Of a stretch of DNA of 64,000 nucleotides, positions 57,201 through 64,000 are shown piece after piece. The translations under genes and the position numbers were made by a program. The stretch's first letter is position 1, and every line of letters begins with the position of its first letter. The stretch comes from Columbia Basin potato purple top phytoplasma (GTDB lineage: Bacteria > Bacillota_I > Bacilli_A > Acholeplasmatales > Acholeplasmataceae). The stretch spans positions 31,140 through 95,139 of the forward strand of contig NZ_JANHJP010000001.1 of NCBI RefSeq assembly GCF_028595955.1, in the 5' to 3' direction. Below the pieces are notes generated by a model. The model ran no database searches, had not been told where the DNA came from, and saw only the letters and a program-made list of their open reading frames with translations.

Positions 57201-57251
57201 TAAATTATTATTATCTTCTGAATAGGGTATATTTTCTTTTAATAGAGTCAT
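54222..57251 (-). CDS. Large coiled-coil protein of unknown function
   Basis: About 1009 residues, not recognised as a known family. From about residue 25 to the end it is almost all charged or polar helix former (Lys, Glu, Gln, Asn, Leu, Ile), with heptad-like spacing and hardly any Gly or Pro, so one very long coiled coil is predicted. No signal peptide, membrane segment or Walker motif is seen, so it is not an SMC ATPase. It could be a structural rod or scaffold. The start is uncertain: ATG 57251 or GTG 57266. It is divergent from ruvA and has its own transcript. Confidence 0.7.
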   Translation of the reverse strand: MTLLKENIPYSEDNNNLNNSNQIDHSESHLLLEIQKIETFLKKFNFCDNLEKENFFTNFQQNQFQEQETLKKNFLTDINKLNIQHKNNISKILEQKKHYQQQKNLNHEDYFLLIENIKKEIKKKDLEKKEIYTKFNIQKEKIEQKYKLNFNHINETEKEKKLQKEQLTQKFSEDSKIILEKTKILISNIIKDFEQKHIISNDKINQMKKEQKEKIICLNQKYKSYFNQIQKEQNQEKIKCLKKLKYNNILFQKNLNQHNEILTQIKQKFDQKKNTLEKTINKLFAEQKLKNFFIPNMTIEPEQNQKFISLINHNKKNELKYFQNLYLWHKKYIFLKLLYQQQTKNNDIENIFLDKQKNLKIKHNNLLKEKDQEIINNNTIKEIKLLEINFLIFEMNKKYNILNIELEELEEENNLEYLYYQDNNKIDIYLNYLNYQKQILTIQKEKEQKTFLIQNQLRIEIIKLNIQHLENTIQNINQKIDLNKKKIELNKTHNKNNIFKKINFEQQKEYFRKRTSLTQLEIEYEIKRYFNYNKYFSDNLISFIDYMKVQNKIKENLFNEILKQINKCIEPKQYQTKELKKILDLCPLFINNIKNKQFFYHYVLKEKIKKLKQFRFQQKIDFHNQICQYAKKNIFYIQNIIYKNKLKNKKKYVEIENKIKIYEQMYLSLKKENISLQKEKKRSQQEQLIQKIKQIQNYKLKKNYLYQNKISSFFIKIENIPKDKSLLNKIYLKFYKFKITSYFSKWIKNINFLNQILNKEYNTLFRNINTLNTKTSLEAKQILTDNKNKIIWLSEHFLDIIQNINHIDIKNLKQNQQKEKNFLNKQLILNKKIFESQLQNKKKENDLIEENLKDVLAAIQNNFDIKFNQMRIKSLNQEKKLIQNLNTKTNTILLTKNKTIENKKILMKTYYKQEEINILSIKDKIKKKYDNYNSVLLQHKNKIIKKMKQNIYYLFLFQKKSLWKTKIMFYFKNFKQKLEIKKTYAQNQKRINYKIKIQLFLYKKFAIFL

Positions 57252-57385
57252 AATTGAAAAAATCACTTTCGTTTATGTTTTATTTTTATCATAAATTTTA
57301 ACATTTATATTATTATAACATATTCAAAAATTTTCATAAAAGGATATTCTTTGAAATAAATTTAACGAAGGGAATTATATTTTTT

Positions 57386-57943
57386 ATGTATTTTTATATT
57401 AAAGGAAAAATTGCTTCTATTCATAATGATAGTGTTGTTTTAGAAAATAATGGGATTGGTTATCGTATTGTTTTTTCTAACCCTTATGTTTTCGCTATTA
57501 ATCAAGAAGTTAAAATGTTCACTTATTTTTATGTTAGAGAAAATATTCATTCTTTATATGGTTTTTTAAATACTGAAATTTTATTTTTTTTTAAAAAATT
57601 AATTTCTATTTCAGGTATCGGTCCTAAAAGTGCTATTTTATTGACTAATCAGGATTTATTTGAAGAGATTCAAAAATCAATAACTGAAAATAATTTTATT
57701 TATTTATCTAAATTTCCGGGCATCGGCAAAAAGACAGCTCAACAAATTATTTTTAATTTACAAAATAATAGGTCATTTTACAAAAATCAATTTTCTTTAA
57801 ATCCTAAACAAAAAGATGTTAAAGAAGTATTAATCAATTTGGGTTTTAAAAATAAAGAAATTGAAAATGTGATTAATAAATTGGATTTTAATAAAAAAAT
57901 AGAAATTATTATTAAAGATGCTTTATCATTCATGATGAAATAA
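57386..57943 (+). CDS. ruvA: Holliday junction helicase subunit RuvA
   Basis: DNA-binding tetramer that seats RuvB on Holliday junctions. 185 residues: OB-fold (YIKGKIASIHNDSVVLENNGIGYRI), helix-hairpin-helix (LISISGIGPKSAILLT; KFPGIGKKTAQQIIFNL) and a C-terminal RuvB-contact domain (DVKEVLINLGFKNKEIENVI). Begins with ATG after GAAGGG. It precedes ruvB by 42 bases in a two-gene operon. Confidence 0.95.
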   Translation: MYFYIKGKIASIHNDSVVLENNGIGYRIVFSNPYVFAINQEVKMFTYFYVRENIHSLYGFLNTEILFFFKKLISISGIGPKSAILLTNQDLFEEIQKSITENNFIYLSKFPGIGKKTAQQIIFNLQNNRSFYKNQFSLNPKQKDVKEVLINLGFKNKEIENVINKLDFNKKIEIIIKDALSFMMK

Positions 57944-57985
57944 TTTTTTAAAAAAATAATATTAAAATGTTAGGGAATTCGAAAT

Positions 57986-58999
57986 ATGAAATATTTAAAA
58001 TTACAAGAAGATCATGATAATCCAATCGAAGACAATAACGAAAATAAAAAATTTTTGAGACCTCAAAAATTAAGTGAATATATAGGTCAAAATAAAATTA
58101 AAAAACTTTTATTTGTTTATTTAAAAGCAGCTCAAAAAAGAAAAGAATCGATAGATCATCTTTTATTTTATGGACCTCCTGGTTTAGGTAAAACTACTTT
58201 AGCTAAAATTATAGCTAATGAATTAGGTGTTAATTTAATAACTACAAGCGGTTCTAATATTGAAAAAATAGGGGATATAGCAGTTCTTTTAAGTAGTTTA
58301 CAAACAGGTGATATTTTATTTATTGATGAAATACATAGTCTCCCTAAAAATATTGAAGAAATTTTATATTCAGCCATTGAAGATTATGTATTAGATATTA
58401 CTATTGGTAAAAATGATGAAAAAAGAACAATTCGAATTGATTTGCCCCCTTTTTCTTTAATTGGAGCGACTACTAAATTTGGTAATATCGCTTTTCCTTT
58501 AAGAGATCGTTTTGGTTTGATTTTGAAATTAGATTATTATAATAAAAAAGAATTAAAATTAATTTTAAAAAGAACTTCTTCTGTTTATGGCAACGAAATA
58601 GAAGAAAAGGCTTTAGAAGAATTAGCTAAAAGAAGTAGAGGAACGCCTCGTATAGCAAATCGTTTGTTTAGGAGAGTGCGAGATTTCGCAGAAATTTATT
58701 CTAAAAAAAAAATTAGTTATGATATTACATTGAATACTTTAGAAAAATTACAAATAGATGAAAATGGTTTAGACGCAACAGATTTTAATTATTTAAAAAA
58801 TTTAGTTTATAAATTTAATGGCGGACCCGTAGGCATTAAAAATCTTGCGATTACTATTGGAGAAGAAATTTTTACCATTGAAGAAGTATACGAACCTTAT
58901 TTAATTAAAGAAGGGTTTATTAAAAGAACTTCACGTGGAAGAATAGCTACAGAATTAGCTATCAAACTTTTGACAAAAAATGAAAAAAAAAAAGAATAA
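57986..58999 (+). CDS. ruvB: Holliday junction helicase subunit RuvB
   Basis: AAA+ motor for branch migration, 337 residues. N-terminal LRPQKLSEYIGQNKIK, Walker A YGPPGLGKTTLAKII, Walker B ILFIDEIHSL, sensor I LIGATTKFGNI, arginine finger region PLRDRFGLIL, and the C-terminal winged helix (GPVGIKNLAITIGEE, FIKRTSRGRIAT). No RuvC is visible nearby. ssrA follows about 155 bases later. Confidence 0.97.
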   Translation: MKYLKLQEDHDNPIEDNNENKKFLRPQKLSEYIGQNKIKKLLFVYLKAAQKRKESIDHLLFYGPPGLGKTTLAKIIANELGVNLITTSGSNIEKIGDIAVLLSSLQTGDILFIDEIHSLPKNIEEILYSAIEDYVLDITIGKNDEKRTIRIDLPPFSLIGATTKFGNIAFPLRDRFGLILKLDYYNKKELKLILKRTSSVYGNEIEEKALEELAKRSRGTPRIANRLFRRVRDFAEIYSKKKISYDITLNTLEKLQIDENGLDATDFNYLKNLVYKFNGGPVGIKNLAITIGEEIFTIEEVYEPYLIKEGFIKRTSRGRIATELAIKLLTKNEKKKE

Positions 59000-59117
59000 A
59001 AAATATTTATTTATAAAAAAAATTATAATTTTTATAATATTGAATAATTAATATAATTGGTTATTGTAAATTTGATTGCATAAATAATTATTGTTGCATT
59101 AATATAAAGTTTTTTTA

Positions 59118-59145
59118 TTGTAATCGAACTTAATTATATTATAAT
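59118..59145 (+). promoter_or_regulatory. Promoter of ssrA (tmRNA)
   Basis: -35 box TTGTAA at 59118-59123 and perfect -10 TATAAT at 59140-59145 with a 16-base spacer; the tmRNA 5' end lies 8 bases downstream. It is the clearest sigma-70-type promoter in the window. Confidence 0.75.
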
Positions 59146-59153
59146 TATGTTAA

Positions 59154-59554
59154 GGGGATGTTTTAGGCATTCGCCAAAATTAAGGAGTTTTTTATGCATA
59201 TCTTGGTTGCGCAAGTAAAAACGTTCGAGGTTTAAAATAACTGGCAATAATAAAAACCAAGAAGTATTGTCTTCTTATCCTTTTTCATCAATTCATAATA
59301 ATGGAATGGCTAAACAATTAGCTTACGCTTAATTTAAAATTTTTTTTATAAATTAAAACTAAGTATTGTTTTAATGTCATATTTTTATATTTTTTTCTGA
59401 TATTTTTTTCTTTACTTTTCTTGAATTTATTCGGTAATTTGAATAAATTATTTAAAATTTATTAAAATATTTCGTTTAAATAAATAAAATAAGTATGTAG
59501 ATTTAAAAAACGAATTAATTTTGTACAGGGGTTCGAATCCCCTCATCTCCACCA
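59154..59554 (+). ncRNA. ssrA: Transfer-messenger RNA (tmRNA)
   Basis: 401 bases. Its 5' GGGGATG pairs with CATCTCC before an encoded ACCA end, and the T arm AGGGG-TTCGAAT-CCCCT is exact. A reading frame resumes at GGC 59243, after AAAATAACT (close to the Bacillus resume context), and ends at TAA 59330-59332. The encoded tag has 29 codons, starting GNNKNQEVLSS and ending MAKQLAYA, with an alanine from the charged tmRNA in front. It rescues ribosomes stalled on broken mRNA; the tag marks products for Lon or FtsH type proteases. One-piece, not permuted. Confidence 0.95.
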
Positions 59555-59557
59555 AAT

Positions 59558-59607
59558 AAAATTATCAAATTTATTTAAAAAAAATTTTAAATTCATTTGA
59601 TAATTTT
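59558..59607 (+). terminator. Intrinsic terminator of ssrA
   Basis: 13-base arms AAAATTATCAAAT / ATTTGATAATTTT around an A/T loop, followed by ATTTTTTG, beginning 4 bases after the tmRNA CCA end. Confidence 0.78.
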
Positions 59608-59792
59608 ATTTTTTGAATATTATTTTATTTTGTTTGATTTTAAAATATTCATTTTTTATATTTTTATGGATTAAATAAGTATAATTTTATTGTATTGAAT
59701 TATATTAAATATTAAAATTATGATTAAAAATATAAGTAAGATTAAAATTTATTATTTCAAAATAAGGAATCGAAGAGGTATATAGAAATTAT

Positions 59793-60572
59793 ATGTCATT
59801 CAAAAAAAAAGAGAATTATTTATTTAAAAGAATTTATTTATTATTAGTTCTTTTAGGTATTGCTTTGGTAGTGATTATTGTAATTAATAAAATACATGGT
59901 TTCGCAGACAAAACAGAAGAATCAATTACTGAAATAAAGGCCGAATTAAAAGAAAAACTTGCTAGCAGAAATAAACAAGCAGAAGAATTAATTGCTGAAA
60001 TAAAGGATGAATTAAAAGAATCAATTACTAGCAGGAATAAACAAGCAGAAAAATTAATTGCTAAAAAAGATAAACAAATAGAGGAACAAATTAATATTCA
60101 ATTTAATACAATTCAAAAAAAAATTGATGAAATGTATGAAACTTTGTTCCAAGATAAAGAAGAAATAAAAAAATTAATTATTGAAAAAGAAATATCAAAA
60201 TTAAGAGAATCAATTGAAAAAGAATTCAAAGGAAAAATTGAAAGCATAAATATTGAAATTATAAATAATTCTATTGAAGACAAAATTAACAAAATTTATG
60301 AATCTTTGATTAAAGATAAAGAAGAAATAAAAAAATTAATTATTGAAAAAGAAATATCAAAATTAATGGAATCAATTGAAAAAAACTTCAAGGACAACAT
60401 CGAAAGCATAAATGAGTTAATTAAAGAAAAAATTCAAGAAATGAGTGGATCTTTAATGGCTGATAAGGCAGAAATAAAGGACGAAATAAAGCAAATAGAT
60501 AAAAAAACAATAATTCAACAAATAATTGAAAATAAAATTAAAAATTGGTTTAATTGGTATCCATTTAAATAA
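59793..60572 (+). CDS. Membrane-anchored coiled-coil protein with internal duplications
   Basis: Not a recognised family. 259 residues: a basic N-terminus, one membrane segment at about residues 15-32 (LLLVLLGIALVVIIVI), then a hydrophilic helical stalk to the end. Two kinds of tandem repeat are seen: a short one (EIKAELKEKLASRNKQAEEL, then EIKDELKESITSRNKQAEKL) and a 54-residue one (KIDEMYETLFQDKEEIKKL..., then KINKIYESLIKDKEEIKKL...), whose DNA copies lie 162 bases apart. One N-terminal anchor with an exposed stalk is the layout of phytoplasma Imp-type surface proteins, but I claim no homology. Confidence 0.75.
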   Translation: MSFKKKENYLFKRIYLLLVLLGIALVVIIVINKIHGFADKTEESITEIKAELKEKLASRNKQAEELIAEIKDELKESITSRNKQAEKLIAKKDKQIEEQINIQFNTIQKKIDEMYETLFQDKEEIKKLIIEKEISKLRESIEKEFKGKIESINIEIINNSIEDKINKIYESLIKDKEEIKKLIIEKEISKLMESIEKNFKDNIESINELIKEKIQEMSGSLMADKAEIKDEIKQIDKKTIIQQIIENKIKNWFNWYPFK

Positions 60573-60659
60573 ATTTTTTTCAATAAATAATTAAATTTGT
60601 GTTTTCATCAAAAAAATATTTTATGTTTTGTAAAATTTTAAAGAAGGTTATTAAAAAAA

Positions 60660-62009
60660 ATGAATAAAATTAAATTAATATCTACATTAGGCCCAGCTTG
60701 TGATAATAAAGAAGTGTTGAATGAATTAGTTAAAAATGGGCTTTCTGTAGCACGTTTTAATTTTTCTCATGCTAATTATGATAATAGCAAAAGAATTTTA
60801 AAAATCATTCAAGAAATTAATAAAGAAAATAATAGTTATTTAGCGACCATGCTTGATACTAAAGGACCTGAAATTAGAACTCATGAATTTGATGGTACAG
60901 TTCAAATAGAAAAAGATTCTGAAGTGAGAATTGCTTTTAATGAAGTTTTAGGGACTAAAGATAAGTTTTCTTTAACTTATGATAAATTATATGATGATAT
61001 CGTAGAAGGCAATTTTATTTTTATTGATGATGGTTATTTGACTTTAGAAGTAATTAAGAAAGATGAACAAAAACGCGAATTAGTTACTAAAGCTAAAAAC
61101 ACTCATATAGTTAAATCTCGTAGAGGCGTTAATATACCAAATGTTAAATTGCAAATGCCTTATATTTCTGAAAAAGATAAAAATGATATTATTTTTGCTT
61201 GTCAACAAAAATATGATTTTTTAGCTCTTTCTTTTGTTAGAAAAAAAGAAGATGTTTTAGATGTAAGAAAAATTTTAGAATCTCAACAAGATCATAATAT
61301 AAAAATTATTTCTAAAATAGAAAATCAAGAAGGTTTGGATAATTTAGATGAAATTATTCAAGTTTCGGATGGTATTATGGTTGCTCGCGGAGATTTAGGT
61401 ATTGAAATTGATAGCGAATTAGTTCCTTTTTATCAAAGTAAAATGATTAAAAATTGTTTACGTGAAGGCAAACTTGTTGTTGTAGCGACTCAAATGTTAG
61501 AATCTATGCAAAAAAACCCTCGTCCTACAAAAGCAGAAACAAGCGATGTTTATAATTCTGTTTTAGAAGGCGCTTCTGCTACGATGTTATCAGGAGAAAC
61601 AGCTTCAGGGCTTTATCCTGAAAAAGCAGTTCTGACGATGGCTAAAATTCAAAAAGAAGCTGAAAAAAATATCAATTATGATTTAATATCTCTTGTTTAT
61701 GATTCTCAAAAAGATGAAGATATTTTAACTTGGGGAATTATTCAAATGACTTTAAAATATTCTATTGCTGCTATTATTGTTGATGATAAAAAATACGCTA
61801 TTGCTTTATCTAAATTCCGTTCAAAAGTACCAGTTTTTGTGAAGGTTAAAAATAATACAGAAGCTACTTCTTTGGCTTTAAATTTCTCTAATGTACCTTT
61901 TGTAAATGATCAAGAGTTACAACAAAAATTAACATCTTTACAAAAAAATAATGATTCAAAATTATTATTACAAGTTGTTAAAGACACTTTAAAAGTTATA
62001 TCTTTTTAA
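60660..62009 (+). CDS. pyk: Pyruvate kinase
   Basis: Makes ATP and pyruvate from phosphoenolpyruvate, the final step of glycolysis. 449 residues: KLISTLGPACDNK, ARFNFSHANYD, DTKGPEIRTHEF, ISKIENQEGLDN (catalytic Lys and metal Glu), GIMVARGDLGIEI, and ATQMLESMQKNPRPTKAETSD ending in ATMLSGETASG. The C-terminal domain is present but short, so allosteric control may be reduced. Supplies pyruvate to the pdh operon in this window. It is preceded by GAAGG and is probably separate from the gene upstream. Confidence 0.96.
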   Translation: MNKIKLISTLGPACDNKEVLNELVKNGLSVARFNFSHANYDNSKRILKIIQEINKENNSYLATMLDTKGPEIRTHEFDGTVQIEKDSEVRIAFNEVLGTKDKFSLTYDKLYDDIVEGNFIFIDDGYLTLEVIKKDEQKRELVTKAKNTHIVKSRRGVNIPNVKLQMPYISEKDKNDIIFACQQKYDFLALSFVRKKEDVLDVRKILESQQDHNIKIISKIENQEGLDNLDEIIQVSDGIMVARGDLGIEIDSELVPFYQSKMIKNCLREGKLVVVATQMLESMQKNPRPTKAETSDVYNSVLEGASATMLSGETASGLYPEKAVLTMAKIQKEAEKNINYDLISLVYDSQKDEDILTWGIIQMTLKYSIAAIIVDDKKYAIALSKFRSKVPVFVKVKNNTEATSLALNFSNVPFVNDQELQQKLTSLQKNNDSKLLLQVVKDTLKVISF

Positions 62010-62325
62010 AAAAATATTTCCACTTATATAAATTTTTTTGTGTAAATAAATTTATTTTTAATATTCGAAAATACTATTTTTTAAAACTAGTTTTTTGTTT
62101 TTTTACTGAAAAAATAGATATTAAAATTATTTTTATAATAATTTGATTCATATATTTTTTAATATTTATAATAATTTTTAATATATAGATATTAGTTTTT
62201 CAAAACAAATTAAAAAATAATTGAAAACAAATTATATTAAACTAAAATATAAATAATTAAAAAATTTATAGACTTAAGTTTAGTGTTTTTATTATGATCA
62301 AGACTTTGAAATGGTTTGTAATAAA
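62010..62325. other. Gene-free stretch between pyk and the convergent DUF2963-type gene
   Basis: About 315 bases of nearly pure A/T. I see no gene or RNA here. Short A/T inverted repeats occur but none with a clear terminator form until the structure at 62326. Confidence 0.3.
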
Positions 62326-62363
62326 AAAAGAACTTATAATAAAAATCCATTATAAGTTCTTTT
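62326..62363. terminator. Bidirectional terminator overlapping the stop of the DUF2963-type gene
   Basis: 15-base arms AAAAGAACTTATAAT / ATTATAAGTTCTTTT with an 8-base loop. On minus a run of seven T residues follows. It overlaps the stop codon at 62362-62364 and could also end read-through from pyk. Confidence 0.8.
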
Positions 62364-63591
62364 AGTATTCATTTAGATCATATTTGATTATATATCCGTT
62401 AGAAGAAATACTTTTTAATAATTCATTTGTTTTGGAATTATATTCATACATAATGTATGAATTATCTAAAAAAATTTCTCTTATTAATAATTTGTTTATT
62501 GGATCGTAAATTTTAATTGTTTTATTAGGCAAAATTTCTTTTGTTAAATTTTTTGTGATAATATCGAATTCTTTGATATGATTATTTGGTAAAATTTTTT
62601 TTACTAATATTTGAGTATTAGGAATATATTCTTTTATTGTTTTTTTAATTGTTCCGTTTGAATAAATTATTTGTTGAATTTCGTTTGAATCAGGTTCAAA
62701 TTCGATTATATCTTTGTTAGGCAAAATTACTTTTTTTAATTTTGTTTTTTCTTCATCATTATATTCTTGTTTTGTTTCAATTATTTCTTTATTATGTTTT
62801 ATTTCTTTTAATATAAAACCTATATTAGGATTATATTCCTTTATTGTACCATCTTCTTTATTTGTTTCTTTAATTTTATTCCCGGTGAAGGGATCATATT
62901 CTATAATATCTCCATTGGGCAAAATTTCTTTTGTTAATTTATTATTATATAAACTATATTCTTTAATATGATTATTAGGAAAAATGATTCTAGTTAATCT
63001 TTTAGAATTCAAATTATATTCTTTTTTTATACGCGGATTAAATGAAATTTCTTCAAAATAATCAGAAAAATAATTTCTTATGCTACCATCAGGTAAAATT
63101 TCTTTGTTTAAAGAATGGTTATATTCTTTTATTACACTATTATCTGGATTCATTTCTTTAGATAAATGACCTGTGCAAGGATCGTATTTCTTTATGTTTT
63201 CATTTATATCTATAATTTGGTTTATTCGACCTTTAATATAATTATATTCTAATATTTTATTACTATTTCGAGAAATTATTTTTATAATACCAGGATTTAA
63301 ATCATCATATTCGATTAAGATGTTATTTGGAGATAATTTGTCTTTTATATTATCTTGGCAAATTATGTCATTTGGATTTGATTTTTTTATTAAATTTTCT
63401 GTGATAGTTTTATGTTCTTCTTTTATTTTTTTATTTTCTAAAATTTCAATTGAATTATTTATTTTATTTTTATTATTTTCTAGATATTTGTATTTTTTTG
63501 TATAAAAAAAATAAATTATAATAACAATCAAAATTAAAATTACAAAATATATTTTGTAAAAAAATTTTTTATTTTTTTGAATTTCAATCAA
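62362..63591 (-). CDS. DUF2963-type repeat protein, membrane-anchored
   Basis: 409 residues. An N-terminal membrane segment (FFYKIYFVILILIVIIIYFFY) is followed by a charged spacer and then a series of roughly 20-25 residue repeats of the form ILPNGDIIEYDPFTGNKIKE, NKEDGTIKEYNPNIGFILKE, ILPNNHIKEFDIITKNLTKE. At least ten units are recognisable. Such YD-like repeats are typical of DUF2963 proteins, which I know only from phytoplasmas and whose function is unknown. The anchor suggests surface or secreted location. No neighbouring gene hints at its role. Confidence 0.82.
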   Translation of the reverse strand: MIEIQKNKKFFYKIYFVILILIVIIIYFFYTKKYKYLENNKNKINNSIEILENKKIKEEHKTITENLIKKSNPNDIICQDNIKDKLSPNNILIEYDDLNPGIIKIISRNSNKILEYNYIKGRINQIIDINENIKKYDPCTGHLSKEMNPDNSVIKEYNHSLNKEILPDGSIRNYFSDYFEEISFNPRIKKEYNLNSKRLTRIIFPNNHIKEYSLYNNKLTKEILPNGDIIEYDPFTGNKIKETNKEDGTIKEYNPNIGFILKEIKHNKEIIETKQEYNDEEKTKLKKVILPNKDIIEFEPDSNEIQQIIYSNGTIKKTIKEYIPNTQILVKKILPNNHIKEFDIITKNLTKEILPNKTIKIYDPINKLLIREIFLDNSYIMYEYNSKTNELLKSISSNGYIIKYDLNEY

Positions 63592-63961
63592 TTGCCTTTC
63601 TAATAAGCAAAAAAATCAAATTTATTAAATATATTTTAAAATTGTGATATTTTTAATTTTTATTATTTCTTTATTAAGAAATTCATTTTCTTTATAAATT
63701 TTTATAACAAAAACATTGATATTATACATTAAAATTCTTAGAATAAAGAACACAAAAAATATATAAAATATAATTTTTTTTGAAATCAATAAATTTAAAA
63801 AAACAAATAATTGATGAAAAATATTTTTGTTGCAGATCCATTTTATAATTTTTTCTTTTCTTCATGTTTTCGCTGTTGTATAAAAAATAAATTTTAAATT
63901 TCGCTTATTTTTTATTAAAAATTTAAAATTTTTTATATATTCAAATATTAAATAATTCAAC
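63592..63961. other. Gene-free A/T stretch at the right end
   Basis: About 370 bases with no supported gene; it should carry the promoter of the DUF2963-type gene on minus. AAAGGCAA directly before the start at 63591 gives its ribosome binding site. Confidence 0.3.
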
Positions 63962-63993
63962 AAAAAAAGAAACTTATGATAGTTTCTTTTTTT
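63962..63993. terminator. Terminator-like inverted repeat at the window edge
   Basis: 13-base arms AAAAAAAGAAACT / AGTTTCTTTTTTT with a 6-base loop, flanked by A and T runs so that either strand could be terminated. It probably belongs to a gene beyond the window that is read leftwards. Confidence 0.7.
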
Positions 63994-64000
63994 TGTTCTT

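Overview
The window reads as chromosome of a wall-less, plant- or insect-associated mollicute, most likely a 'Candidatus Phytoplasma'. Grounds: extreme A+T richness by eye (codons and spacers almost all A/T), a Gram-positive type PolC, UGA used as stop and Trp written TGG (unlike Mycoplasma and Spiroplasma), a tmRNA with a long mollicute-style tag, and a protein built of short repeats of the phytoplasma-associated DUF2963 type. I saw no insertion sequence, prophage, CRISPR array or potential mobile unit; most of the window is core chromosome.

Layout. 1-20.7 kb is almost all on the minus strand: the start of an unidentified gene, tilS, aspS, hisS, an RSH (ppGpp) enzyme, mnmA, a NadE-like protein, a YitT-type membrane protein, prfB, secA, an NADH oxidase and polC. 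A tRNA-Leu(CAA) follows. 21.5-29.6 kb is on the plus strand: pyruvate dehydrogenase (pdhA, pdhB, E2 in two pieces, lpd), then tatD, ligA, acpS. 29.6-32 kb holds a frameshifted membrane-protein gene with repeats in its leader and a DJ-1 family gene. 32-39.6 kb is a citrate utilisation locus: citC on plus, and citS-citG-eda-citD-citE-citF-citX on minus. 40-57 kb is on minus: trxA, a YhaM-type nuclease, a short tRNA nucleotidyltransferase, a DegV protein, uvrB-uvrA-uvrC, a PcrA-type helicase, tpiA, an XRE-cupin regulator and a 1009-residue coiled-coil protein. 57.4-62 kb is on plus: ruvA, ruvB, tmRNA, a coiled-coil membrane protein and pyk. A DUF2963-type gene on minus closes the window.

How the genes fit together. 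Citrate would enter by the 2-hydroxycarboxylate transporter and be cleaved by citrate lyase to acetate and oxaloacetate. A KDPG-aldolase-family enzyme embedded in the same operon is the only visible candidate to decarboxylate oxaloacetate to pyruvate. Pyruvate, also made by pyruvate kinase, would feed pyruvate dehydrogenase; NADH oxidase could recycle NADH.

The most unusual observations are: this citrate locus with its embedded aldolase; a UvrA in which one of two composite ATPase sites has lost its catalytic residues; a NadE-like protein that kept its glutaminase triad but lost the SGGxDS loop; an RSH enzyme with an intact hydrolase but an altered NGYQSLH synthetase motif; an E2 split into a free lipoyl domain and a catalytic domain with no recognisable subunit-binding domain; and a two-TM surface-type protein gene put out of frame at an A6 tract directly below an 11-bp tandem repeat.
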